This document shows, one piece after another, positions 57,544-64,000 of a stretch of 64,000 nt of DNA (position 1 is its first letter; each line of letters begins with the position of its first letter). The stretch is from positions 4,942 through 68,941 of the forward strand of contig JAZNOW010000073.1 in the NCBI GenBank assembly GCA_045589355.1, read 5' to 3'. Below the pieces are notes generated by a model, which saw only the letters and a program-made list of their open reading frames with translations, was not told where the DNA came from and did no database searches. This stretch comes from RUG563 sp045589355. GTDB lineage: Bacteria; Bacillota; Clostridia; Christensenellales; Aristaeellaceae. A program made the translations under genes and the position numbers.

Positions 57544-57616
57544 TGCATACAGCGGCCACCGTGCCGCAATTAACGGGCGGCCTGGCAGAAGTGACGGGTC
57601 GCCCCTGATGTATGCA
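57544..57616 (+). promoter_or_regulatory. Predicted three-way-junction leader ahead of the SASP gene
   Basis: TGCATACA (57544-57551) pairs perfectly with TGTATGCA (57609-57616) and encloses GCGGC-CACCGT-GCCGC (57552-57567) and an 8-bp stem GGGCGGCC / GGTCGCCC with one G-T pair (57575-57604). The outer stem ends directly before GGAGG of the next gene, so folding could control translation. It does not match a riboswitch I can name. Confidence 0.5.
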
Positions 57617-57626
57617 GGAGGGTGCC

Positions 57627-57794
57627 ATGAAACCATTGTCCCCAAACGAACGGATGAAATACGAAGTGGCCCGGGAACTGGGGCTGACGGACAAGCTGAA
57701 ACAGGTGGGCTGGGCAGGCCTGAGCACCGCGGAAAGCGGACGCATCGGCGGGTTGTGCGGCGCACGGAAGAAAAAGCAGCGAAAGGATACGTGA
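57627..57794 (+). CDS. Alpha/beta-type small acid-soluble spore protein
   Basis: A 55-residue protein reading LSPNERMKYEVARELGLTDKLKQVGWAGLSTAESGRIGGLCGARKKK. The KYEVARELG and GRIGG segments match the DNA-binding pattern of alpha/beta SASPs (short SspF-like type), which coat DNA in spores. The usual GPR cleavage context is not obvious. The ATG at 57627 follows GGAGGG; an ATG at 57612 lies in the leader stem. It suggests that the organism belongs to a spore-forming lineage. Confidence 0.75.
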   Translation: MKPLSPNERMKYEVARELGLTDKLKQVGWAGLSTAESGRIGGLCGARKKKQRKDT

Positions 57795-57798
57795 AAAA

Positions 57799-58542
57799 AT
57801 GTACCAGTCTTTTGCACAGGTGTATGATGCACTGATGGACCAGGTGGATTACGGCGCCTGGGCCCGGCATTATGATCAATTGATGCAGCTGTGCGGCGTG
57901 AAAAAAGGCGCCCGGTGCGTGGAGTGTGCCTGCGGCACCGGCAGCATCACCATCCCCCTGCGGAAGATGGGCTATCAGATGACGGGGGTGGATCTTTCGG
58001 AGGAAATGATCGCCGGCGCTATGGAAAAGGCACGGAAGGAAGGGGTGATGATCCCCTTCATCCGGCAGGATATGTGCAGCCTTTCCCTGCCCCGGAAAAC
58101 GGAGTGCATCCTGGCCACCTGCGATGGGGTGAACTACCTGACCGCGCCGGAAAAGGTGAAGCAGTTTTTCGCTTCGGCCTATGCCATGCTGAAAAACGGC
58201 GGCGCCCTGATTTTTGATATTTCTTCGGCGTTCAAGCTGAAAAATACCCTGGGCAACCACACCCTCACCTGCGATGAAGAGGATTTTGCCTACATCTGGC
58301 ATAACCGCTTTGACGAAGAAAAGGCGCTGGTGGAAATGGAGCTTACCATCTTCCGCAAGCGGCCGGACGGGGCCTTTGACCGGCTGGAGGAATGCCAGGT
58401 GCAGCGGGCCCACAAGCAGGAGGAAATGGTGGCCTGGCTGCAGGAAGCGGGCTTTGAAAACGTGCAGGTCTTCGGCAATCTGCGCATTGCATCCCCCGAT
58501 ACGGAGGATGAACGGCTGCATATCTGCGCCGTGAAAAAATGA
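57799..58542 (+). CDS. Class I SAM-dependent methyltransferase
   Basis: A 247-residue protein with the SAM-binding motif I VECACGTGSITIPL (about 42-55), motif II GVDLSEEMIAGA and a motif-IV region TCDGVNYL. It resembles the small Firmicutes methyltransferases often encoded near housekeeping genes, with substrate unknown. It starts 4 bases after the SASP stop. Confidence 0.88.
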   Translation: MYQSFAQVYDALMDQVDYGAWARHYDQLMQLCGVKKGARCVECACGTGSITIPLRKMGYQMTGVDLSEEMIAGAMEKARKEGVMIPFIRQDMCSLSLPRKTECILATCDGVNYLTAPEKVKQFFASAYAMLKNGGALIFDISSAFKLKNTLGNHTLTCDEEDFAYIWHNRFDEEKALVEMELTIFRKRPDGAFDRLEECQVQRAHKQEEMVAWLQEAGFENVQVFGNLRIASPDTEDERLHICAVKK

Positions 58543-58547
58543 AGCCC

Positions 58548-58576
58548 TTGCGGAAAAGGGAAAAATAAGGCATAAT
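58548..58576 (+). promoter_or_regulatory. Promoter of dnaX
   Basis: TTGCGG (58548-58553), 17 bases, and CATAAT (58571-58576). Confidence 0.55.
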
Positions 58577-58610
58577 AAGCCTTAACAGCAAAAGAAGGGG
58601 CGGAGAAGGC

Positions 58611-60218
58611 ATGTATCAGGCGCTTTACCGGGTGTGGCGGCCCAAGAAATTTTCCGATATGGTGGGGCAGGAGCACATCGTGCGCACCCTGTGCAATCAG
58701 GTGAGCACGGGGCGTATTGGCCATGCCTATCTGTTCTGCGGCAGCCGCGGTACCGGCAAAACCAGTGCCGCCAAGATCATGAGCCGGGCCATCAACTGCG
58801 AAAACCCGCAAAACGGCGATCCCTGCGGTCAGTGCAATTCCTGCCGCATGATCGAAAGTGATACTTCTTTTGACGTGTATGAAATGGACGCTGCCAGCAA
58901 CAGCCGGGTGGAAGAGATCCGCGAGCTGCTGGAAAAGGTGGATTATCCGCCCCAGTTTGGCAAATACAAAGTATACATCATCGACGAAGTGCATATGCTG
59001 TCCAATTCGGCCTTCAATGCGCTTTTGAAAACGCTGGAGGAGCCGCCGGAATACATGGTGTTCATTCTGGCCACCACCGAACCGCAAAAATTGCCCTCCA
59101 CCATCCTTTCCCGCTGCCAGCGCTACGATTTCGGGCGCTTTACCGAAAGCCAGATCGCCGGGCATTTGCAGAAAGTGGCCCGGGAAACCGGCGTGGATGC
59201 GGAGGAAGATGCCCTGGCCCTCATTGCCCGTGCGGCGGAAGGCGGCATGCGCGACGCCCTGTCCATTTTGGACATGTGCCTTGGCGGCGGGGAAAAGGTG
59301 ACCGAGGAAAGCGTGCGCAGCGTACTGGGCGCGGCTGACCGGGCGTTCCTTTTCCAGTTTTGCGATGCGCTCAGCGAAAAGGAAGGCGGCGAGGCGCTGC
59401 GGCTGATTGATAAAGTGATGCTGGACGGCCGGGACGTGCAGGTGCTGCTCAAGGACCTTTCCGCCCACCTGCGGCTTTTGATGGCGGCAAGGCTCTGCGG
59501 CGCCGATGAAAAGATTCCCGGCCTTGGCGGCGCCTATGGCAAACGCTATGCCGCCCAGGCACAGAAGTTTTCCCAGGAAAGGCTTTTGCGGGCGCTGGAT
59601 CTTTGCACTAAAGCAGAAGCGGATACCCGCTGGGCGGCCTCTGCCCGGAGCGTGCTGGAGGTGTTCGCCCTGCGTGTGTGCGAACAGCCGGAGGAAAGGG
59701 ATTACGAGGCGCTGCTGGAACGCATCAGCGAACTGGAAATGAAGCTGGCGGAGCTGGAAAAGCGGGGCGTGGCTGCCCCGGCGCCTATGGGCAATGATTT
59801 TGAAGTGAAAGTGCCCCGGCGCACCGAACGCCCTGCTGCTCAGCCCATTGTGGAAACGCCGGTGCCCGAAGGCAGCAAGCCCCCCAAGGATGTGTGGAAC
59901 GAAGCACTCAAATACCTGAAAAAGAATGCGCCCATGGTGTTCGCGCCCCTGAACCAGGGCAAGTACGGCGGCTATCAGGACGGTGTGTATCGTGCCATTT
60001 TTCCCAAGGAAGCGGAATTGTTTGTGTCCATGCTGGCAGTGGAAGAACGGCGCAGGCTGGTAGAAGATGCACTGAACCGCTGCGGCGGCGTGAATGCACG
60101 GTTTGAGCCTTTGTCCTCTCAGCCGGCAGAAGACCCCCAGCGCCAGAAAAAAGCGGACGAGAATGTGGACGCGCTCATTGATATGTTCGGCCGGGATAAA
60201 ATTCAGGTGGACGAATAA
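58611..60218 (+). CDS. dnaX: DNA polymerase III subunit gamma/tau
   Basis: The clamp-loader ATPase. Motifs: P-loop GSRGTGKT (44-51), zinc cysteines Cys63, Cys72, Cys75 and Cys78, Walker B IIDEVHML, and sensor 1 LATTEPQKLPSTILSRCQ. The AAA+ part spans 1-370 and is followed by a tau-like C-terminal region of about 165 residues. The usual downstream genes (ybaB, recR) are absent; repeat copy E begins at the stop codon. GGAGAAGGC precedes the start. Confidence 0.97.
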   Translation: MYQALYRVWRPKKFSDMVGQEHIVRTLCNQVSTGRIGHAYLFCGSRGTGKTSAAKIMSRAINCENPQNGDPCGQCNSCRMIESDTSFDVYEMDAASNSRVEEIRELLEKVDYPPQFGKYKVYIIDEVHMLSNSAFNALLKTLEEPPEYMVFILATTEPQKLPSTILSRCQRYDFGRFTESQIAGHLQKVARETGVDAEEDALALIARAAEGGMRDALSILDMCLGGGEKVTEESVRSVLGAADRAFLFQFCDALSEKEGGEALRLIDKVMLDGRDVQVLLKDLSAHLRLLMAARLCGADEKIPGLGGAYGKRYAAQAQKFSQERLLRALDLCTKAEADTRWAASARSVLEVFALRVCEQPEERDYEALLERISELEMKLAELEKRGVAAPAPMGNDFEVKVPRRTERPAAQPIVETPVPEGSKPPKDVWNEALKYLKKNAPMVFAPLNQGKYGGYQDGVYRAIFPKEAELFVSMLAVEERRRLVEDALNRCGGVNARFEPLSSQPAEDPQRQKKADENVDALIDMFGRDKIQVDE

Positions 60219-60501
60219 CCAGGGGCATTGCCCCTGGACCCGGTAGCGGAAGTAGTTGACATACAGCACAAGCAATTTCCCGCTGTTTCTTGGGGGAACC
60301 ATGCGGGGTTTCACCCCTGCACCCCACAAGGGGCATTGCCCCTTGACCCCTTTGCGGAAGTAGTGGACTTGTCGAACAGGCAATCTCCCGCTGAAGCGTG
60401 GGGAGACGATGCGGGGTTTCACCCCTGCACCCCACAAGGGGCATCGCCCCTTGACCCCTTTGCGGAAGTAGTGGTCTTGTATACCAAACTATATCCCGCT
60501 G
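60219..60501 (+). repeat. 108-bp tandem repeat at the start of copy E
   Basis: Three units with an exact 108-base period: AGGGGCATTGCCCCT at 60221, 60329 and 60437 (the last with C for T), and CCCGCTG at 60279, 60387 and 60495. Each unit carries GCGGGGTTTCACCCC and a GCGGAAGTAGT segment between the hairpins. Confidence 0.9.
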
Positions 60502-60573
60502 TTTTTTGTAACATGCAGAGACCCCCATGGGGGAAAAAGATAGAAACATTGCGAATTGGCTGCGGCACTGCCG

Positions 60574-60696
60574 CCACGGGCCGGCGGTGTTCCACCGCCA
60601 ACCGGATGCCCTGGCATCCGGGGAAAACAATAGAAAAAGGCCGGCAGGAAAGTTCACTTTCCTCCGGCTTTTTCTTTGTTTTCATTGTGCCCGTGG
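60574..60696 (+). repeat. Cloverleaf-like core of copy E
   Basis: The stem CCACGGGC / GCCCGTGG (60574-60581 and 60689-60696; one further G-C pair possible) encloses GGCGGTG-TTC-CACCGCC, CCGGATGCC-CT-GGCATCCGG and a long hairpin with CAAT-AGAAA / TTTCTTTG at the base and AGGAAAGT/ACTTTCCT at the tip. The long-hairpin sequence differs from copies A and C but remains paired. Confidence 0.85.
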
Positions 60697-60906
60697 CTGA
60701 CCCCCCATCGTTTCCTCAAGCATCATGCGGAAACAACAAATTTTAGTAAACCACGTTTTATCGCATACCGGGTGCAGGGGCAATGCCCCTGCCGCGGGGC
60801 ACGGGGGCGAGAAGCCCCCGAAACACCTCCTCAAGCCGTACGCGGAAGCAACATGGGCAATCTGCTGCCGGCAATTTCGTGCAATGGGTGCAGGAGTCCT
60901 GTCGGG

Positions 60907-60933
60907 AAAAGAAAAGCCGCCCGGGCGGGCGGC
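60907..60933 (-). terminator. Terminator after the secreted Ig-like protein gene
   Basis: Minus-strand stem GCCGCCC / GGGCGGC (60927-60933 and 60916-60922), then TTTTCTTTTC. Confidence 0.8.
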
Positions 60934-60955
60934 GAGAAAGGAGAAACAGAGAAGA

Positions 60956-61420
60956 TCAATTGTGGCAGACCATCACGGCCCGGTAAGGCCGGGTGGCGTT
61001 GGCGGGGGTGATGGAGAAATTGTAGCTGGGGCCGGTGGCGCCGGGGATGTTTTCCCAGCCGTCGCCGTTATCCGTTTGCCACTGGATGGAGTAGGAGCCG
61101 TTGCCCTCCACGCCGGAAACGTTAGCCCAGAGCATGGCGATATCACCGTAGTACAGTTCGCCATCGTTGGTCAGTTCAATATTGATGCGTGCGTTCTGGA
61201 AAGGATCCACCGGGGCAGGGGCTTCGGCGGGGGTTTCTTCCGGCACCACCACTTCCACGGGGGCAGTGGTCTGCTCCACCTGTTCCTGCTGCTGGGCAGC
61301 GGTCACGGTGCCTTCCTCATCGGAGGCCTGCAGCTGATGATCCCAGGAAAAATATACCGCACCCACAATCAAGGCCACAGCCACAAGGGCGGTGCACAGA
61401 CGCTTGATCTGCAGTTTCAT
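60956..61420 (-). CDS. Secreted protein with Ig-like domain
   Basis: A 154-residue protein with an N-terminal signal/anchor (about 6-24), a Gln/Glu/Pro/Thr-rich linker (30-65), and an Ig-like module (SIQWQTDNGDGWENIPGATGPSYNFSITPANATRPYRAVMVCHN). Similar modules occur in surface proteins of gut Firmicutes. The start at 61420 follows AAAGGAAG by 10 bases; the frame is open to 61531 but without a start signal. The ligand is unknown. Confidence 0.78.
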   Translation of the reverse strand: MKLQIKRLCTALVAVALIVGAVYFSWDHQLQASDEEGTVTAAQQQEQVEQTTAPVEVVVPEETPAEAPAPVDPFQNARINIELTNDGELYYGDIAMLWANVSGVEGNGSYSIQWQTDNGDGWENIPGATGPSYNFSITPANATRPYRAVMVCHN

Positions 61421-61536
61421 AGAATGCAAACTTCCTTTCTGTATTGCAGCCATGGGCTGCCGCCGAAAAACAAACACGGAACAGATGCACGCTTTCCATT
61501 GAAAACGGTTACATCTATGGTTACTTCTCAAACATT

Positions 61537-61565
61537 ATTATATACTGGTTTTTGCAATTTGTAAA
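61537..61565 (-). promoter_or_regulatory. Promoter of the secreted Ig-like protein gene
   Basis: Minus strand: TTTACA (61560-61565), 17 bases, and TATAAT (61537-61542). The leader of about 110 bases before the start codon contains two GTAACC repeats but no clear hairpin. Confidence 0.72.
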
Positions 61566-61642
61566 TGCCAATTGATGGACATTTTCTTTCATTTTTATGA
61601 ATTTCTTCAAAAAAGGGGCTTTTCTTTCAGGCTTTTTCCCTC

Positions 61643-61648
61643 TATAAT
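61643..61648 (+). promoter_or_regulatory. Minus-10 box of the GGDEF-like operon
   Basis: TATAAT at 61643-61648 with no good -35 at the expected distance. It places the transcript start after the ATG at 61647, which supports the downstream TTG start. Confidence 0.5.
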
Positions 61649-61718
61649 GGAAAGCAGAGAGAGAAAAGAGCGCCCCGGACGGCGGGCGGATGTAATTCTT
61701 CTTCGGGAGGATAAGGCA

Positions 61719-62426
61719 TTGAAAAAAGGTGTGGAAAAGATCAAAACCATCCAGCTGATCCTGTTTATCATCATAACGGGGCTGGGTGTATATCTGGTGT
61801 TCAGCAACGAGGAATTGTATCAGTTGATTGGCAGCAACCCGGCCGTGAAAGCGTTGAGCGGCCTGTTATGGCTGATTGCCACGCTGTCCTTTGTGTTCAT
61901 TTTGTGGGATTTTGCGTCTTTTTCCAACCTGAAAAAGGATTACAGCGAGCTGGACTTTGCCGTGCATAACGATCCCGTTGCCGGCATTGCCAACCGGTTC
62001 AGCTGCGACGCCATGATCGAAAAATACCTGGACAAGCCCCTGCCCGATACCGTGGGCTGCATCATGACGGACCTGACCAACATCCGCTCCATCAACGACC
62101 GGCACGGTTACCTGGCCGGCAACGAGGCCATCCAGGCCTTTTCCAACATCCTGCACAATGCATCCCTGGGGCTGTGCTTTGTAGGCCGCAACGGCGGGAA
62201 CAAGTTTATGGCGCTGTTTGAGGATTGCACACCGGAAAAAATGGACGCCTACCTGCAGCAGGTGGAAGAAAAAGTGGCGGCCTATAATGCCGGGCATCCT
62301 TCCCGCATGCTGCAGTTCCTTTCCGGGCAGGCCTTCCGGGAAGGAGAAAGCATCCGCACCATCAACCAGCTCATTGCCCTGTCGGACCGGCGCTTGCAGG
62401 AAAAAGCCCGGCAGGAAAAGCAGTAA
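61719..62426 (+). CDS. Membrane protein with degenerate GGDEF domain (TTG start)
   Basis: A 235-residue protein with two membrane segments (about 11-29 and 46-64) and a cytoplasmic GGDEF-type domain. DPVAGIANRFSCDAMIEKYL and IMTDLTNIRSINDRHGYLAGNEAI match the family, but the active motif reads GGNKF (149-153). Diguanylate cyclase activity is therefore unlikely. The start is TTG at 61719, set by GGGAGG at 61705-61710 and by the promoter position; upstream ATGs lie at or before the -10 box. It heads an operon with a sigma factor 12 bases downstream. It may bind c-di-GMP or serve as a structural sensor; both are guesses. Confidence 0.78.
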   Translation: MKKGVEKIKTIQLILFIIITGLGVYLVFSNEELYQLIGSNPAVKALSGLLWLIATLSFVFILWDFASFSNLKKDYSELDFAVHNDPVAGIANRFSCDAMIEKYLDKPLPDTVGCIMTDLTNIRSINDRHGYLAGNEAIQAFSNILHNASLGLCFVGRNGGNKFMALFEDCTPEKMDAYLQQVEEKVAAYNAGHPSRMLQFLSGQAFREGESIRTINQLIALSDRRLQEKARQEKQ

Positions 62427-62438
62427 AGGAGCCGTGCC

Positions 62439-62963
62439 ATGCCCAGCCTTGACCTACAATATGTAACCGAGCTGGTCCATCATGCCAAAGATGGGGACGC
62501 CAACGCCTTTGCGGAGCTTTTTGCCGCCACCTATCCCCAGCAGTATCAGTTTTGCTGCAGCTTTCTGAAGGATGATTATCTGGCCCGGCAAGCCTTGCAG
62601 GAAACCTATATTCAGGCGCTGAACACCCTGTCCCGCCTGAACGACAATGCGCTGTTTATCAACTGGCTCACCCGGATCAATTTCCGGGAGTGCCTGAAAA
62701 TCAAGCAGAAAAAGGATCCGTCCATGGCCCGGGATATGGAAAACACGCCGGTTGTGGTATCCGGCCGGCGGGCCACCATCCGCCAGCTGATGAACCTGCC
62801 CTTTACCGAGGGCCAGGTGCTGCTGCTGAAAGGCTATTGCGGCATGCGCACAAGGCAGATTGCCGCCCTGACCGAAATGACGCCCCGCCAGGTGCGGGAA
62901 TATATGTCCACCGGCATCCGGCGCCTGCCCCGGCAGGGAATGGAAGGGGGCGGGGAAGCATGA
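62439..62963 (+). CDS. Sigma-70-family (ECF-like) RNA polymerase sigma factor
   Basis: A 174-residue protein with region 2 (AFAELFAATYPQQYQFCCSFLKDDYLARQALQETYIQALNTL) and a region-4-like helix-turn-helix (QVLLLKGYCGMRTRQIAALTEMTPRQVREYMSTGIRRL). It is more divergent than the other two sigma factors. The stop overlaps the next gene as ATGA. Third sigma/membrane pair in the window. Confidence 0.78.
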   Translation: MPSLDLQYVTELVHHAKDGDANAFAELFAATYPQQYQFCCSFLKDDYLARQALQETYIQALNTLSRLNDNALFINWLTRINFRECLKIKQKKDPSMARDMENTPVVVSGRRATIRQLMNLPFTEGQVLLLKGYCGMRTRQIAALTEMTPRQVREYMSTGIRRLPRQGMEGGGEA

Positions 62964-63658
62964 AAAACAAGCCTTCCGTATTGCCCCAGGATACGGCGGA
63001 GCAGATGCTGCAAAACATCTTCCGCGCCTGCAACCGCCCGGCCAATACCGTGCCGCTGAAAACCCTGTCCGCTTACAGCAATTACCGCAAGGAACGCTTT
63101 GCCATGCAGCGCACCGCCATTGTGGTGATGCTGGTGATGTTCACGCTGCTGCCGTTTCTGTTTGTCACCGCCCAGCTGCACGTGACACAGGCGGAAGGGA
63201 AGCCGGACGAAAACCCGGTGTACCACATCCGCTTCTCCGCCGGTGTGCCGGTGCGCCATGTGAGCGCTGCCATTGACGGCGTTACCCAGCCCATCTACGA
63301 AAACGATCAGGGCGGCTACAGCCTCAAGCCGGCGGCCAATGGCGAGATGGTGGTGGAAGCGACGTTCTTTAACATGCAAAAAACCAGCGCCACCCTGCAG
63401 GTGACCGATGCGGACTGGGAATTGCCAAGGCTGCTGGATACCCGCCGCAGCGGGGATCATGTGCTTATGTTCTTTGCGGATGATCATTCCGGCATCCGGG
63501 CCGACGGGATCGCTGTGACCGATGCGGCCGGCGGCGAAATGCCTTTCAGCTATGATACCGCGTCCAATTGCCTCAGCTTGCCCCACACCGGCACGGCTTG
63601 CTACATTCAAGTGCCCGATGAAAGGGGCAATGTGCTGCAGCTGGTATTGCAGCCGTAA
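62960..63658 (+). CDS. Single-pass membrane protein, probable sigma partner
   Basis: A 232-residue protein with a cytoplasmic N-terminus (1-51), a membrane segment (52-72) and an extracytoplasmic part with an Ig-like or beta-sandwich character (YHIRFSAGVPVRHVSAAIDG, YSLKPAANGEMVVEATF). It starts within the sigma stop codon. A regulatory role for the sigma factor is inferred from coupling; no family is recognised. Confidence 0.68.
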   Translation: MKNKPSVLPQDTAEQMLQNIFRACNRPANTVPLKTLSAYSNYRKERFAMQRTAIVVMLVMFTLLPFLFVTAQLHVTQAEGKPDENPVYHIRFSAGVPVRHVSAAIDGVTQPIYENDQGGYSLKPAANGEMVVEATFFNMQKTSATLQVTDADWELPRLLDTRRSGDHVLMFFADDHSGIRADGIAVTDAAGGEMPFSYDTASNCLSLPHTGTACYIQVPDERGNVLQLVLQP

Positions 63659-63659
63659 T

Positions 63660-64000
63660 TTCCGCGTGCGGCTTGAAGGAACGACGAAGCAGGGGGCTCC
63701 GCGGCAGGGGCATCGCCCCTGCACCCAGTACGCGATAACGCGCAACTTATCCATAAAACCTGTATCCGCGTGCAGCTTGAAGGAACGACGAAGCAGGGGG
63801 CTCCGCGCCCCCTGTACCCCTCGGCAGGGCGATCCGCCCTGCACCCACCAGGGGCATTGCCCCTGGACCCAGTACGCGATATTGCATGATTTATCATAAG
63901 AAGTTGTGTCCGCGTGCTACTCGGGAAACAAACGCGGTTTCAGCCACGGGCACAATGAAAACATTGAAAAAAGTCGGTTGGGAAAGGAAGTGCCACACTC
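63660..64000 (-). repeat. Composite palindromic intergenic element, copy F (cut by window end)
   Basis: From the last gene to the window edge, in inverted orientation like copy B. It has two direct units containing TTGAAGGAACGACGAAGC 104 bases apart (63673 and 63777), AGGGGCATTGCCCCT (about 63850) and GCAGGGCGATCCGCCCTGC (near 63825). CCACGGGC (63944-63951) is followed by GAAAACATTGAAAAAAGTCGG, the complement of the copy C long-hairpin arm. The second half of the core lies beyond the window. Confidence 0.8.

Larger units (their letters stand above)
60219..60850 (+). repeat. Composite palindromic intergenic element, copy E
   Basis: Fills the gap between dnaX and the convergent secreted-protein gene. 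It consists of the 108-bp tandem units, a CCCCCATGGGGG palindrome (60523-60534), GCGGCACTGCCGC (60562-60574), the cloverleaf core (60574-60696) and a right end with CAGGGGCAATGCCCCTG (near 60776) and a CGGGGGCGAGAAGCCCCCG hairpin (near 60802). No gene is seen. Confidence 0.85.

Noticed and set aside
57601..57616. CTGATG in the SASP leader as part of a hammerhead ribozyme
   Set aside because: The other conserved hammerhead core parts (GAAA and the cleavage-site context) are absent.
60219..60501. Possible CRISPR array at the 108-base tandem repeat
   Set aside because: Units are contiguous and nearly identical throughout; there are no unique spacers and no cas genes.
1..64000. Insertion sequences, prophage or tRNA genes
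   Set aside because: No transposase, integrase, phage structural gene or tRNA cloverleaf with a TTCGA-type arm was found. The repeated cores are cloverleaf-like only in branching and have no anticodon or T-arm features.

Overview
The window reads as a chromosomal segment of a low-G+C-phylum but GC-rich anaerobe, most likely class Clostridia (Bacillota), from a plant-fibre-rich gut or rumen habitat. This rests on: strong AGGAGG ribosome sites, a T-box leader, the Asp23/AmaP envelope-stress cluster, a DUF896 protein, an alpha/beta-type spore small acid-soluble protein, an archaeal-type aspartyl-tRNA synthetase next to hisS, and glucuronoxylan-degrading enzymes. No rRNA, tRNA, CRISPR array, prophage or transposase was found.

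Layout. 1-3.2 kb: recA overlapping a zinc/manganese-type ABC transporter (ATPase, C_GCAxxG_C_C protein, permease; no binding protein). 3.2-8.1 kb: AraC regulator, GH67 alpha-glucuronidase, GH3 glycosidase. 8.7-16.1 kb (minus): a phosphatase-acetyltransferase fusion, then the operon M1 peptidase / GT2-GtrA glycosyltransferase / phosphodiester glycosidase / Lgt-like membrane protein / DUF896 / PrsA-like foldase. 16.2-18.5 kb: MATE transporter and kinase-like protein. 18.5-21.7 kb (minus): VTC domain / DUF4956 / Cthe_2159-like trio. 21.9-24 kb: sigma factor and membrane partner. 24-28 kb (minus): amino-sugar genes (hexapeptide-repeat protein, glmM, nagB, DeoR regulator). 28.7-39.5 kb (minus): a tight 14-gene array from asp23/amaP through nusB, folD, xseAB and ispA to a cysteine desulfurase, thiI and a flavin oxidoreductase. 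39.7-42.5 kb: T-box-controlled hisS-aspS. 43.1-49.9 kb (minus): gpmI, a zinc-ribbon protein, deoC, a second phosphodiester glycosidase and Lgt-like pair, and a phosphohexose mutase. 50.5-51.6 kb: rpsF-ssb-rpsR. 52-60.2 kb: a second sigma/membrane pair, a two-component system, a DUF624-like protein, a SASP with a structured leader, a methyltransferase, and dnaX. 60.9-63.7 kb: a secreted protein, then an operon of a degenerate GGDEF protein, sigma factor and membrane partner.

Two things stand out. First, a family of composite palindromic intergenic elements occurs six times (about 8.2, 28.1, 42.5, 50.0, 60.2 and 63.7 kb). Four copies contain a complete multi-branched fold: an enclosing CCACGGGC/GCCCGTGG stem around three hairpins whose arms change sequence between copies while staying complementary. 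A fifth copy runs off the window end. Second, a two-gene module occurs at two loci: a secreted phosphodiester glycosidase (NAGPA domain) followed on the same strand by a divergent Lgt-fold membrane protein. Both Lgt-like proteins lack the catalytic histidine expected at the Lgt HGG motif but share a private signature, LESLRxDxH-x4-FVH. The two proteins of this module plausibly act together at the cell surface.
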